Made by a program: the position numbers and the translations under genes. Of a stretch of DNA of 64,000 bases, positions 46,191 to 56,801 are shown piece after piece. Numbering within the stretch: the first letter of the stretch is position 1; each line of letters begins with the position of its first letter. This DNA is from an uncultured Eubacteriales bacterium. GTDB taxonomy: Bacteria > Bacillota > Clostridia > Lachnospirales > Lachnospiraceae. The DNA lies in the NCBI GenBank assembly GCA_951800645.1, contig CATOIK010000003.1, positions 1-64,000 on the forward strand. The letters run 5' to 3'. Below the pieces are notes generated by a model that was given only the letters and a program-made list of their open reading frames with translations, ran no database searches and was not told where the DNA came from.

Positions 46191-47426
46191 TCAGTCGCTG
46201 TAGATTCCCTTGGACTTTACCACCTTGGGCCGGTAGCCTGCCTCGTTTAAGGCCTGGACAATCCGGTTCTTGTGCTCTGTTCCCTCTGCCTCCAGAGTGA
46301 TCCTAAGCTCCACTGCCGCATTCCGGTTGATGCTGATAAACTGGTTGTGCTCCAGCTTGATTACATTTCCCCGCTCCTCTGCTAAAAGGGCAGACACCTT
46401 AGCCAGCTCTCCGGGCTTGTCCGGCAGCAGGACAGAAACTGTAAAGATCCGGTCTCTCTGGATCAAGCCATGCTGAACTACAGAGGACATGGTAATCACA
46501 TCCATGTTTCCGCCGCTTAAGATGGAAACAATCTTTTTCTTCTTCACATCCAGATGCTTTAAAGCAGCTACGGTCAGAAGGCCGGAGTTCTCCACAACCA
46601 TCTTGTGGTTCTCTACCATATCCAAGAATGCCACGATCAGCTCTGTATCTTCTACCGTAATGATCTCATCTACATTGGCCTGGATGTAGGGGAATACCTT
46701 TTCTCCCGGCCGCTTTACTGCAGTGCCGTCTGCAATGGTGCTTACATCAGGAAGACCGGTTACATGGCCGGCATTCAGAGACTCCTGCATACAGTTGGCG
46801 CCTGCCGGCTCTACGCCGATAATCCTGATTTTGGGATTTAACAGCTTCGCCAGAGTGGAAACCCCGGCACATAATCCGCCGCCGCCAATGGGTACCAGAA
46901 TATAGTCTACAGTAGGCAGCTCCTTGATGATTTCCATGGCAATAGTTCCCTGCCCGGTAGCCACATCCAGGTCATCAAAGGGATGGACAAAGGTGTAGCC
47001 GTGCTCCTCTGCCAGCTTGTATGCGTGCTCGCAGGCCTCGTCAAACACATTGCCGTAAAGCACCACCTCTGCGCCGTAGCTTCTGGTCCGGTTTACCTTA
47101 ATCAGAGGGGTGGTGGTAGGCATTACAATCACTGCCTTGATGCCGGCCAGCTTGGCTGCATAGGCCACGCCCTGGGCATGGTTTCCTGCAGATGCCGTAA
47201 TGAGGCCGTGCTGTTTTTCCTCCTCCGACAGCGTGCTGATTTTGTAATATGCCCCCCGCACCTTGTAAGCCCCGGTGTACTGCATATTCTCCGGTTTAAA
47301 ATAAACCTTGTTTCCAGTCAAATCAGAATAATACTCGCTGAATACCAGCTTGGTTTCCTGGGTGACCTTGGCTACCTCCTCAGTGGCCTCCTCAAACCGC
47401 TCCAATGTCATCTTTTCGTTTTCCAT
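46191..47426 (-). CDS. ilvA: Threonine ammonia-lyase with C-terminal ACT domain
   Basis: YKVRGAYYKI PLP-Lys motif, TASAGNHAQGVAYAA, GGGGLCAGVS. Confidence 0.92.
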   Translation of the reverse strand: MENEKMTLERFEEATEEVAKVTQETKLVFSEYYSDLTGNKVYFKPENMQYTGAYKVRGAYYKISTLSEEEKQHGLITASAGNHAQGVAYAAKLAGIKAVIVMPTTTPLIKVNRTRSYGAEVVLYGNVFDEACEHAYKLAEEHGYTFVHPFDDLDVATGQGTIAMEIIKELPTVDYILVPIGGGGLCAGVSTLAKLLNPKIRIIGVEPAGANCMQESLNAGHVTGLPDVSTIADGTAVKRPGEKVFPYIQANVDEIITVEDTELIVAFLDMVENHKMVVENSGLLTVAALKHLDVKKKKIVSILSGGNMDVITMSSVVQHGLIQRDRIFTVSVLLPDKPGELAKVSALLAEERGNVIKLEHNQFISINRNAAVELRITLEAEGTEHKNRIVQALNEAGYRPKVVKSKGIYSD

Positions 47427-47448
47427 AACTCTTCTCCTCCTTTGCAGC

Positions 47449-48384
47449 TTACGGCTCTTTTACATCAAACAAGGCGTTGACAAAATCTTCTGAATTAAAT
47501 TTCTGCAGATCATCAATGTGCTCTCCCACGCCTACATACTTTACCGGGAGTCCCAGTTCTGACTGGATTGCTACGGCAATGCCGCCTTTTGCCGTACCGT
47601 CCAGCTTAGTAAGGATGATGCCGGTAATCTCCGCCACCTCCATAAACTGCTTTGCCTGAACCAGGGCGTTCTGGCCGGTAGTACCGTCCAACACCACCAG
47701 AGTTTCCCGATATGCGTCCGGATACTCCTTCTCAATGATTCGGTTAATCTTCTTTAATTCTTCCATCAGGTTCTTTTTGTTGTGAAGCCTTCCTGCCGTA
47801 TCGCAGATCAGCACATCTGCACGGCGGGACTTTGCTGCTGCCACAGCATCGTAAATAACGGCTGCAGGGTCAGAGCCTTCCTTCTGGGCGATGATGTCCA
47901 CCCCGGCCCGATTGGCCCACTCGGTCAGCTGTTCAATGGCTGCCGCACGGAAGGTATCTGCCGCCGCCAGTACCACCTTCTTGCCGCTGTCCTTTAACTG
48001 GCCTGCCAGCTTTCCGACAGAAGTGGTTTTTCCCACTCCGTTGACGCCGATCACCAGCACTACAGACTGACGGTTCTCAAACTCATAGGCGTTTTCTCCC
48101 AAATCCATCTGCTGTCGGATGGAGTCGATCAAAAGCTGCTTACACTCGGTAGGCTCCTTGATATGCTGCTCCTTTACTTTCCGGCGCAAATCCTCGATAA
48201 TAGTCATGGTAGTCTGGATACCCAAATCTCCCATAATCAGAGTTTCTTCCAGCTCCTCATAAAAATCATCGTCAATGGCGGAAAAGCCGCTGAAAATAGA
48301 GTCCATGCCGGACACAATATTTTCTCTTGTTTTATTTAAGCCCTCAACCAGACGGCTGAAAAAGCCTTTCTTCTTTTCTTCCAT
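47449..48384 (-). CDS. ftsY: Signal recognition particle receptor FtsY
   Basis: [41 protein letters not shown]; no long acidic A domain. Confidence 0.96.
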   Translation of the reverse strand: MEEKKKGFFSRLVEGLNKTRENIVSGMDSIFSGFSAIDDDFYEELEETLIMGDLGIQTTMTIIEDLRRKVKEQHIKEPTECKQLLIDSIRQQMDLGENAYEFENRQSVVLVIGVNGVGKTTSVGKLAGQLKDSGKKVVLAAADTFRAAAIEQLTEWANRAGVDIIAQKEGSDPAAVIYDAVAAAKSRRADVLICDTAGRLHNKKNLMEELKKINRIIEKEYPDAYRETLVVLDGTTGQNALVQAKQFMEVAEITGIILTKLDGTAKGGIAVAIQSELGLPVKYVGVGEHIDDLQKFNSEDFVNALFDVKEP

Positions 48385-48393
48385 AGGTTCCTC

Positions 48394-51300
48394 CTATTGC
48401 TCTAACTGATCCTCAATCAGGTTTACCGATACCAGGGTAGACACGCCTTTTTCCTGCATGGTAATACCGTAGAGCCGGTCTGCAGCCAGCATGGTGCCGC
48501 GCCGGTGGGTAATGACAATAAACTGGGTATGTTTCGTCAGTTTATGCAAATATCCGGCATACCGGTCTACATTGGAATCGTCCAATGCCGCCTCAATCTC
48601 ATCCAAGAGACAGAAGGGCGACGGCTTTAAGTTCTGGATGGCAAACAGAAGGGAGATGGCTGTAAGCGCCTTCTCTCCGCCGGAAAGCTGCATCATGTTC
48701 TGCAGCTTCTTTCCCGGCGGCTGGGCAATAATCTGAATCCCCGCCTCCAGAATATCCTCATCTTCAGAAAGGTCCAGGGTTCCGTGTCCGCCTCCGAACA
48801 GCTCTTTAAACACCCGGTCAAATTCCTGGCGAATCTCCTTAAACTTCTCCTCAAACTGCCGGCGCATGCCTGTGTCCAGTTCCTCGATAATCTGTAAAAG
48901 AGCAGCCTCTGCCTCTACTAAATCATCGTGCTGGGTCTTCATAAACTCATACCGCTCTGCCACCTCTTTGTAGTCTTCGATGGCATTCACATTCACATTT
49001 CCCAGACTGCGGATACCGGTCTTTAATTCCTCAATCCGCTTCTTTACCTCAGAAAGTACATTCAGCTCCGGATTGCGCAGCGGTTCTGCCGTACTGAAGG
49101 TCAGCTCGTACTCATTCCACATGTAGTTGATGTGGCTCTCCTGCTTCTCCTCCAGCTTCTCCTTCTGGCTCTGTAAGCGGAACAGTTCCTTATCCAACTG
49201 GCTGATTCGGTTAGTCAGCTCCTCCCGCTTTCCGAAAAACTCCTTCTGCTTTCTGCTCCGCTCCTCCTTGGCAGCAGTCTGCTCCTCCACCTGGGAAGCC
49301 AACAGCTCCCGCTGCTCCATGGCATTTTCAATCAGCTCTTTTAAGTGCTCAATTTCCTGCTGCTTTGCCTCCACTGCTCCGTCAGAATCTACTGTGCCGG
49401 AATTCAGCTCCTCCTTTTCCTGAAGCAGTTTCTGAATTTCCGCTTCAACACGGTGGATGTTTTCCATGACAAAGTCTACCTTCTGTTTTAAGTTGGCTGC
49501 TTCTAAACGGATTTCTTCTAACTGATGAGCAGATTCCTCCCTGGCCTTTTTGTCCTCCTCCATTTTGGCTGACATCTGACCGATTTCTGTATTGACCTGC
49601 TCATTCAGCTTCAGCAGTGCGTCTGTATCCTTTACCAGATTCTGGCGGCTTTCGTTAATCTCCTTTAACTGTGTCTCCAACTGGCTGTTTTCCAGCACCA
49701 GATCCTGGGCAGATTCCCGGATTTCATCCCGCTTTTCTTCCAGCTGGCTTACGCTTAACCGCTGGGTATTCTGAACCAGAGACGCCTGGTGATGCTCCAT
49801 TTTAAGCCGCTCTGACTCCTCCCGCTTTTCGGTCAGCAAACCTTCGTTCAGCCCCAGCTCCTCCCGGATTTTCTCCGATACAGCAAGCGCCTTTTTGCAG
49901 ATCTCCTCCAGCTCCTCAATTTCCCGTTTTCGGCCAAGCAAATTGCTGGAATTTTTAAAGGCGCCGCCGGTCATGGAACCTCCGGCACTTAACAGCTCTC
50001 CCTCCAGGGTTACGATCCGCAGGGAATACTTATATTTCTTTGCCAGGGCAATGGCATGGTCTATGGTGTCTGCCACCACTACCCGGCCCAGCAAGTACCT
50101 TGCCAGCACCTGATACTCCGGTGCCACATGCACCAAATCGCTGGCCAGGCCGATAACACCCGGCTCCTTTAATGCCTCCGGCCTGGAAAATCCGCCGCTG
50201 ACCCCAATGCTGGTAAGAGGCAGAAAGGTTACCCTTCCGTACCGGTTCTTCTTCAGATATTCAATCAGCTGCTTAGCTGTCTGCTCAGAATCCGTTACCA
50301 CATTCTGGATGCTGCCGCCAAGGGCTGTCTCAATGGCCGTCTCGTACTGCTTGTCTGTAGTCACTAAATCTGCCACTACGCCCCGGACGCCCCGAATCCG
50401 GTCCCTCGCCTCCATAACCCGGCGAATGCTGTTTCCATATCCCTCATACCGCTCTGCCAGATTCCGCAGAGATTCCAGGCGTGTGGAGGCAGTATGGTAT
50501 TCCTGCTGCTTTTCATTCAAATTCCGGGTCAGACGCCGCACCTCGCTCTCATAAAAGCGAAGCTGTTCCTCACACTCTGTCTGACTGGCTTCCAACTGAA
50601 GCAGTTTTTCCTCTGCTTCCTGCAGCTTTTTCTGTTCTTCCTTTAACTGTTCTTCCTGAACGGATTCATCAGTTTTAAATTTTAAAAGCTTCTGAGCCAC
50701 CTCGGACCGGCGCACCTGCACCTGCTCCAGCATGGTCTCATACCGCTGCTCCCTGGCAGAAAGGGCCGCCTTCTCATTTAATCCTGCAATAATGCTGGCC
50801 TTTGCTTCCTCAATCTTCTGATCTAACAGCATCAACGCCTCATCCCGGCGCAAAAGCTCTGCCTCTGCTGCTTCTTCACGGGCCCGGCTGGCAGCCTCTG
50901 CCTCGGTGATCCCGGCGTTGTCCCGCTCATAATCCGCAATCTGCTGCCGCTTGGCTGCCGCCTCTGCGTCAATCGTCTGAATACGGGAGCTTAAGTGCTC
51001 TGCATGCATCCGCTCTGTGTTAATCTGCTCGTTTAACACATTTATCTGGCCTTCTAAGTTGCCCTTTAACATCTCCGCCTGGTTAAGCCTGGTCCGCTCC
51101 TCGCTGATGGTAAAGTCTAACCGGCTGATTTCCTGCTCCAGCTCCTCATACTGGGCCTTTAACTGCTCAGATTCGGTATTTGTTGTTTCCAAATCTCCAG
51201 AAACAATCGTTTCCTTTTCCTCTAAAGCAGTAAGCTGGGTGCGGATGCCTTCTGTCTCCATCAGGAACAGGTTTACATCGTAGGTTTTTAATTCTTCTTT

Positions 51301-51954
51301 CAGGCTTAAATATTTTTTTGCAGCTTCACACTGTCTGGATAACGGCCCTACCTGCTTTTCCAGCTCTGCTAAAATATCGCTTACCCGCACCAGATTCTGC
51401 TTTTCATCCTCCAGCTTTTTCTGAGCAATAGCTTTCCGCCGCTTAAACTTTACAATTCCCGCCGCCTCGTCAAACAGCTCCCGCCGTTCTTCCGGCTTGC
51501 CGCTTAAAATCTTGTCAATCTGGCCCTGTCCGATGATGGAGTAGCCCTCCTTGCCGATACCGGTGTCGTAAAACAGCTCGTTAATATCCTTTAACCGGCA
51601 GGCACTGCCGTTGATCATGTACTCGCTTTCTCCAGAACGGTACAGACGGCGGGACACCGTTACCTCATCGTAGTCGATGGCAAGCTGATGGTCGGAATTG
51701 TCCAGAGTAATAGCCACATAAGCAAATCCCTGAGGCTTTCTCATCTGTGTTCCTGCAAAAATAACATCCTGCATGGAGCCGCCCCGCAGCTGCTTTACCC
51801 GCTGCTCTCCCAGCACCCAGCGGACAGCGTCGGCTACATTGCTCTTTCCGCTTCCGTTAGGGCCTACAATGCCGGTAATGCCGTTGTGAAACTCAAACAA
51901 CAGCTTGTTGGCAAAGGACTTAAAGCCCTGAATTTCAATACTCTTTAAATACAT
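48394..51954 (-). CDS. smc: Chromosome segregation protein SMC
   Basis: GIVGPNGSGKSNVADAVRWVLGEQ, long coiled coil, LSGGEKALTAISLLFAI, 1186 aa. Confidence 0.97.
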   Translation of the reverse strand: MYLKSIEIQGFKSFANKLLFEFHNGITGIVGPNGSGKSNVADAVRWVLGEQRVKQLRGGSMQDVIFAGTQMRKPQGFAYVAITLDNSDHQLAIDYDEVTVSRRLYRSGESEYMINGSACRLKDINELFYDTGIGKEGYSIIGQGQIDKILSGKPEERRELFDEAAGIVKFKRRKAIAQKKLEDEKQNLVRVSDILAELEKQVGPLSRQCEAAKKYLSLKEELKTYDVNLFLMETEGIRTQLTALEEKETIVSGDLETTNTESEQLKAQYEELEQEISRLDFTISEERTRLNQAEMLKGNLEGQINVLNEQINTERMHAEHLSSRIQTIDAEAAAKRQQIADYERDNAGITEAEAASRAREEAAEAELLRRDEALMLLDQKIEEAKASIIAGLNEKAALSAREQRYETMLEQVQVRRSEVAQKLLKFKTDESVQEEQLKEEQKKLQEAEEKLLQLEASQTECEEQLRFYESEVRRLTRNLNEKQQEYHTASTRLESLRNLAERYEGYGNSIRRVMEARDRIRGVRGVVADLVTTDKQYETAIETALGGSIQNVVTDSEQTAKQLIEYLKKNRYGRVTFLPLTSIGVSGGFSRPEALKEPGVIGLASDLVHVAPEYQVLARYLLGRVVVADTIDHAIALAKKYKYSLRIVTLEGELLSAGGSMTGGAFKNSSNLLGRKREIEELEEICKKALAVSEKIREELGLNEGLLTEKREESERLKMEHHQASLVQNTQRLSVSQLEEKRDEIRESAQDLVLENSQLETQLKEINESRQNLVKDTDALLKLNEQVNTEIGQMSAKMEEDKKAREESAHQLEEIRLEAANLKQKVDFVMENIHRVEAEIQKLLQEKEELNSGTVDSDGAVEAKQQEIEHLKELIENAMEQRELLASQVEEQTAAKEERSRKQKEFFGKREELTNRISQLDKELFRLQSQKEKLEEKQESHINYMWNEYELTFSTAEPLRNPELNVLSEVKKRIEELKTGIRSLGNVNVNAIEDYKEVAERYEFMKTQHDDLVEAEAALLQIIEELDTGMRRQFEEKFKEIRQEFDRVFKELFGGGHGTLDLSEDEDILEAGIQIIAQPPGKKLQNMMQLSGGEKALTAISLLFAIQNLKPSPFCLLDEIEAALDDSNVDRYAGYLHKLTKHTQFIVITHRRGTMLAADRLYGITMQEKGVSTLVSVNLIEDQLEQ

Positions 51955-52643
51955 ACCGTTTCCCTCAGCTTCAGAATCCCCCGGTAGGCAGCCTCCGCCT
52001 CCGCCGCCTTCTTGGTACGCCCGGTTCCCCGGCCAATTTCCCGGTCTCCCAAAAGCGCCCGCACCTCAAAGGTCTTATTGTGATCCGGCCCTTCTTCCTT
52101 TATAATCTCGTATTCCAGAACCCCATCGTGAGAGGCCTGAACCATCTCCTGCAGGATAGTCTTGCTATCATAAAAGAGCTGCTTGTGATCAATATCGTTT
52201 AAAATATACCGGTGAATAAACTCTTTTGCACTAGCAAAACCACCATCCAGATAAATTGCGCCAATCAGGGCCTCCATTGCGTCCGATACCACAGAATCCC
52301 GCTTTCTGCCGCCGGTAGCGTCTTCGCCCTTGCCTAACAGCAGATAATCTCCCAACCCGAATTCTCTGGCGCAGAAAGCCAGGGTAGGCTCGCAGACAAT
52401 GCTGGCCCGCAGCTTCGTCATCTCTCCCTCCGGCTTGTCCGGGTAGGTCGTATAAAGAAAATGGCTGGTTGCCAGCTCCAGCACTGCGTCTCCTAAAAAT
52501 TCCAGCCGTTCATTGCATCCGGTCTTGTCCATGTGATGCTCGTTGGCATAGGAGGAATGGGTCAGCGCCCGGCGCAGCAGTTCATCCTGTTGAAACTCAT
52601 ACCCTATTGCAGCTTCCAACTGTCTCAAATCCTGCTTCATCAT
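51945..52643 (-). CDS. rnc: Ribonuclease III
   Basis: NERLEFLGDAVLELA, DAMEALIGAIYLDGG, C-terminal dsRBD. Confidence 0.96.
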   Translation of the reverse strand: MMKQDLRQLEAAIGYEFQQDELLRRALTHSSYANEHHMDKTGCNERLEFLGDAVLELATSHFLYTTYPDKPEGEMTKLRASIVCEPTLAFCAREFGLGDYLLLGKGEDATGGRKRDSVVSDAMEALIGAIYLDGGFASAKEFIHRYILNDIDHKQLFYDSKTILQEMVQASHDGVLEYEIIKEEGPDHNKTFEVRALLGDREIGRGTGRTKKAAEAEAAYRGILKLRETVCI

Positions 52644-52713
52644 TTTACTCCTTGTATGAAAGGAAAGGGGCGGGCAGACCATTCTGCCGCAGCCCCTTCC
52701 GGTTTTTGTAATC

Positions 52714-52944
52714 TTAGCCAATTGCGTTTTTAATCTGCTCTACCGCATCGCCAACGGTCACAATCTTCTCCGCTGCATCCGTGGGAATCTCGATGTCAAA
52801 CGCTTCCTCGATACCCATGACAATCTGGAAAACATCCAGGGAATCTGCTCCCAGATCCTCTACAAATGTAGTTTCCATTGTGATTTCATCGGTCTCCACA
52901 TTCAGCACCTCTGCAATGATTTCCTGTAATTTTTCAAATTCCAT
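52714..52944 (-). CDS. acpP: Acyl carrier protein
   Basis: [14 protein letters not shown] phosphopantetheine site. Confidence 0.96.
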   Translation of the reverse strand: MEFEKLQEIIAEVLNVETDEITMETTFVEDLGADSLDVFQIVMGIEEAFDIEIPTDAAEKIVTVGDAVEQIKNAIG

Positions 52945-52964
52945 AGTAACAACTTCTCCTCTCT

Positions 52965-53984
52965 TTAAATTTCTGCTGCCTGTTCTTTGGCTTCCAGGCT
53001 TTCCTGAATTTTCTCACTGATCTTCTGTTCCTTAAAGGCAACACACTGGGCAATGGCATTGGAAATCTCCCGCGCTTTTGCATTTCCGTGGGTCTTTACC
53101 ACCAGGCCCTTCAATCCCAGAAGGGGAGCGCCGCCGTACTGGGTAGCGTCAAACAGCTTCATGGTCTCCTTTAAAGCCGGTTTTACCAGCAGTGCGCCGA
53201 TTTTGCTGCGCAGGCTGCTCATCATCCCCTTTTTCACCATGCTTAAAAGCACGGCGCCAGTTCCCTCATAAAGCTTTAAAATCACATTTCCAGTAAAGGC
53301 CTCGCAGACGATAACATCAGCTCCGCCGTGGGGAATCTCCCGCGCCTCAATGCTGCCGGTAAAGTTGATATTGGTGCAACTTTTTAAAAGGGGGAAGGTC
53401 TCCTTAACCAGGGCGTTTCCCTTCTCCTCCTCGGCTCCCACATTCACAATTCCAACCCGAGGTCTGGTAATACCTATTACATGTTCCATGTAAATAGAAC
53501 CCATACGGGCAAACTGTACCAAATGGGAGGATCTGGCGTCCACATTGGCGCCGCTGTCCAACAGCAGGGACACCCCTTTTTCTGTGGGAATCAGGGCTCC
53601 GAAGGGGGCCCGCTCCACACCTTTGATTCGTCCCACAATGGTCTGACCGCCTACCAGGATGGCTCCTGAATTTCCTGCGGACACAAACGCCTCTGCCTCT
53701 CCCTGCTTTACCAGATTCATGCCTACAACCATGGATGAATCCTTTTTGCGCCGAATGGCATTTACCGGCGGCTCCTCTGTCTCAATCACCTGGGAAGCCG
53801 GAATTACCTGGATCTGCTCCCTGGGATAGCCGGAATACTTGTCCAGTTCTCCCTGAACCACAGCCTCCTGGCCCACTAAAAGCACCTGGATGTCCGTTCT
53901 GCGACTTACCGCATCTATGGCTCCCTTTATGATTTCGCCAGGCGCATTGTCGCCGCCCATGGCGTCCACAGCAATCTTATACAT
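52965..53984 (-). CDS. plsX: Phosphate acyltransferase PlsX
   Basis: [28 protein letters not shown]. Confidence 0.96.
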   Translation of the reverse strand: MYKIAVDAMGGDNAPGEIIKGAIDAVSRRTDIQVLLVGQEAVVQGELDKYSGYPREQIQVIPASQVIETEEPPVNAIRRKKDSSMVVGMNLVKQGEAEAFVSAGNSGAILVGGQTIVGRIKGVERAPFGALIPTEKGVSLLLDSGANVDARSSHLVQFARMGSIYMEHVIGITRPRVGIVNVGAEEEKGNALVKETFPLLKSCTNINFTGSIEAREIPHGGADVIVCEAFTGNVILKLYEGTGAVLLSMVKKGMMSSLRSKIGALLVKPALKETMKLFDATQYGGAPLLGLKGLVVKTHGNAKAREISNAIAQCVAFKEQKISEKIQESLEAKEQAAEI

Positions 53985-54006
53985 AAAGCACTCCTTACCT
54001 CTGACT

Positions 54007-54035
54007 AATATACTAAATTATGATTTATAAATCAA
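54007..54035 (-). promoter_or_regulatory. plsX promoter (TTGATT-N17-TATATT) with palindrome over -35
   Basis: TTGATT 54030-54035, TATATT 54007-54012; TGATTTATAAATCA palindrome 54021-54034. Confidence 0.55.
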
Positions 54036-54055
54036 CAGAAATTTCCAGTCCCGAT

Positions 54056-55345
54056 TTACTTTTTCGGAACCATCACTTCCATGCCGCCCATGTAGGGTCG
54101 AAGCGCTTCAGGAATCCGCACGGAACCGTCTGCCTGCAGGTTATTCTCCAGGAATGCAATCAGCATACGAGGCGGAGCTACTACGGTGTTGTTTAAGGTG
54201 TGGGCAAAGTATTTGCCGCCCTCTGCATCCTTTACGCGAATCTTTAAACGGCGGGCCTGAGCATCTCCTAAGTTGGAGCAGGAGCCTACCTCAAAATATT
54301 TCTTCTGACGGGGAGACCATGCCTCCACATCGCAGGATTTTATCTTTAAGTCTGCCAGGTCTCCGGAACAGCACTCTAAGGTACGAACCGGGATGTCCAG
54401 AGAACGGAATAAATCTACAGTGTTCTGCCACAGCTTCTCATACCACATGGGAGATTCTTCCGGCTTGCAGACAACAATCATCTCCTGTTTCTCAAACTGA
54501 TGGATGCGGTATACCCCACGCTCCTCAATGCCGTGAGCGCCTTTCTCCTTACGGAAACAGGGAGAATAGCTGGTCAGGGTCTTAGGAAGCTCAGTCTCCG
54601 GAGTGATGGTGTCGATAAACTTACCGATCATGGAATGCTCACTGGTGCCAATCAGGTACAGATCCTCTCCCTCAATCTTATACATCATGGCATCCATTTC
54701 TGCGAAAGACATTACGCCGGTTACTACATTGCTGCGAATCATAAAGGGCGGCACACAGTAGGTAAAGCCCCGGTCAATCATAAAATCGCGGGCATAGGAA
54801 ATAACGGAGGAATGCAGTCTGGCAATGTCTCCCATCAGGTAGTAGAAGCCGTTTCCTGCCACCTTCCCTGCTGCATCTAAATCAATACCGTCAAACCGGT
54901 CCATAATGTCGGTATGGTAGGGAATCTCAAAGTCCGGAACTATCGGCTGGCCAAATTTTTCAATCTCCACATTCTGGCTGTCGTCCTTACCGATAGGCAC
55001 GCTGGGATCGATGATGTTGGGAATGGTCATCATAATCTTTAAAATGCGCTCGTTGTACTGGCTCTCCAACTCCTCTAGCTCTGCCAGACGGGCGGCATTG
55101 GCTGCTACCTGAGCCTTTACTTCCTCTGCCTCATCCTTCTTGCCCTGGCCCATCAACTGACCAATCTGCTTGGAAAGTTTGTTTCTCTGAGCGCGGATTT
55201 CGTCTCCCTCAGCCTTGGCTGCCCGGTTCTTGGCGTCCAGCTCAATGACTTCATCTACCAGAGGCAGCTTCTCAAACTGGAATTTATTCTCAATATTTTT
55301 CTTAACAATCTCCGGATTCTCCCGGACAAACTTTAAATCTAACAT
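54056..55345 (-). CDS. serS: Seryl-tRNA synthetase
   Basis: MLDLKFVRENPEIVKKN, N-terminal coiled coil, GTSEHSMIGKF, FRKEKGAHG. Confidence 0.96.
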   Translation of the reverse strand: MLDLKFVRENPEIVKKNIENKFQFEKLPLVDEVIELDAKNRAAKAEGDEIRAQRNKLSKQIGQLMGQGKKDEAEEVKAQVAANAARLAELEELESQYNERILKIMMTIPNIIDPSVPIGKDDSQNVEIEKFGQPIVPDFEIPYHTDIMDRFDGIDLDAAGKVAGNGFYYLMGDIARLHSSVISYARDFMIDRGFTYCVPPFMIRSNVVTGVMSFAEMDAMMYKIEGEDLYLIGTSEHSMIGKFIDTITPETELPKTLTSYSPCFRKEKGAHGIEERGVYRIHQFEKQEMIVVCKPEESPMWYEKLWQNTVDLFRSLDIPVRTLECCSGDLADLKIKSCDVEAWSPRQKKYFEVGSCSNLGDAQARRLKIRVKDAEGGKYFAHTLNNTVVAPPRMLIAFLENNLQADGSVRIPEALRPYMGGMEVMVPKK

Positions 55346-55383
55346 GGTTCCCTCCTGTTTACACAAATCTCTATGCAAAAAAG

Positions 55384-55422
55384 AAAGTGTAATATAATCA
55401 TTTCCAGATTATACTACACTTT
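55384..55422 (-). terminator. Terminator between the ECF S-component gene and serS
   Basis: AAAGTGTAgTATAATC/GATTATAtTACACTTT stem followed by CTTTTTTG on minus strand. Confidence 0.75.
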
Positions 55423-55454
55423 ACAGGGAAATAAAAGCCTTTTATGCTGAAATC

Positions 55455-56060
55455 TCAGGAAAGACGAAGAAACAATCCTGCTTTTTTAAGGATCGGCCGC
55501 ACTGCCATGTAAACCACAACAGTTACAATGGTTCCGACTACTGCATTGATAAAAGTAACTCCTGCCGCCCAGGTAGACATAATAAGAGCAGCGTCAGACT
55601 GGATACCCAGAATGTAATTCTTGTAAAAATACCCCGCGATGGGATCCATGATCACATTAAAGCCCAGAGAAATAACGGAGGCTGCCAGCACCCAGAGGAA
55701 AATGTATTTCCTGTCGTGATCCTCGGTAATGTGGGCCACATTATGAGCGATAAACCCGGCAATCAGGCCGATGCAAAGCTTTAACAGGAAAGTCTTGGGG
55801 GCGCTGGTAATATAAACCGGGTCTAACAGATCCGCAATGGTCATGCCCAAAGCTCCCGCCACGCCGCCATAGCCGCCGCCTAACAAAAGGGCTGCCAGCA
55901 CACAGAAAACATTTCCAATATGCAGGGCCACATAGTCACCGCCTACGGTAGGAACCGGGATTTTCAGGAATGTAAACGCCACATAGCACAAAGCAGCCAT
56001 CAGCGCTGTCAGCGTAATTTTATAAGCCTTGTCATTATTTCTGTTACTCACAATTTTCAC
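55455..56060 (-). CDS. ECF transporter S-component (substrate not assignable)
   Basis: Six-TM ECF S protein style, ITLTALMAALCYVAFTFLKIPVP; GTG start (alternative downstream GTG possible). Confidence 0.8.
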   Translation of the reverse strand: MKIVSNRNNDKAYKITLTALMAALCYVAFTFLKIPVPTVGGDYVALHIGNVFCVLAALLLGGGYGGVAGALGMTIADLLDPVYITSAPKTFLLKLCIGLIAGFIAHNVAHITEDHDRKYIFLWVLAASVISLGFNVIMDPIAGYFYKNYILGIQSDAALIMSTWAAGVTFINAVVGTIVTVVVYMAVRPILKKAGLFLRLS

Positions 56061-56108
56061 ACTCCTTTTCTGTCAGCTATCATAGCCCAAAAGTGGAGTG
56101 GTGAAAAT
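56053..56108 (-). promoter_or_regulatory. Inverted repeat spanning RBS of the ECF S-component gene
   Basis: ATTTTCAC(C)ACTCC...GGAGTGTGAAAAT; 13-bp arms with one bulge; right arm contains the SD GGAG. Confidence 0.5.
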
Positions 56109-56138
56109 ATCCAATTTTGTGTTTTTTAATCAGTCCAG

Positions 56139-56801
56139 TTATTCCCCGTCTAAAGATTCCACGCAAATCAGAATCCCTTCATCAAAATCCAAACGGGCCT
56201 GGTTCTCTGCCAGCTCGTTGCTGATACAGCGGCCTACCTCATACCCACGGGTCAGATCCTTCTTTTCCAGAAGATACTGAAAGCCGGTCAGGGTAATGCC
56301 TTTTACCTCCTCCGTATAGGGAAGGAAGGACACATACTTGCCCCAAAGGGCATTTTTATAAAAGGTTTTTCCCTCATCCAGCAGATATATCTTATTCTGC
56401 TTATCTAAAAGACAGGCATCTGCACCGCTTTCCAGACAGGCGTAAAGAGCGTGAAGATTTCCCAGCATATGGTCAAACCGGCCTCCGGTAGCTCCCAGAA
56501 ACACAAGTTTCCTGCAGCCTAAAGTCAGAGCCCGGCTGCGGGCCAGTTCGGTGTCCGTCTCATTCTTCTCCGGCTTATGCTGCTCCCACACAATAAAAGG
56601 CATCTGCCGGTATCGCTCTAACACCGGGCCTTTTACAGTGTCAAAATCTCCCACTACATAGTCCGGCGTCAGTCCCATGGCGTCCACAGCCTCCAGTCCG
56701 GCGTCTACTGCAATTATCTTGTCAAAATGCTCTTTCTGTAAAAAGGAACGGGCAAACTCCAGATCCAAAGTTCCGCCCGTCACGATCAGACAGGATTTCA
56801 T
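56139..56801 (-). CDS. thiN: Thiamine pyrophosphokinase
   Basis: IAVDAGLEAVDAMGLTPDYVVGDFDTV, GATGGRFDHMLGNLHAL. Confidence 0.94.
   Translation of the reverse strand: MKSCLIVTGGTLDLEFARSFLQKEHFDKIIAVDAGLEAVDAMGLTPDYVVGDFDTVKGPVLERYRQMPFIVWEQHKPEKNETDTELARSRALTLGCRKLVFLGATGGRFDHMLGNLHALYACLESGADACLLDKQNKIYLLDEGKTFYKNALWGKYVSFLPYTEEVKGITLTGFQYLLEKKDLTRGYEVGRCISNELAENQARLDFDEGILICVESLDGE

Noticed and set aside
55346-55454. T-box leader for serS
   Set aside because: No T-box core sequence; the hairpin present looks like the terminator of the preceding gene
56061-56138. TPP or preQ1 riboswitch for the ECF S-component gene
   Set aside because: No matching conserved cores seen; only an RBS-overlapping inverted repeat
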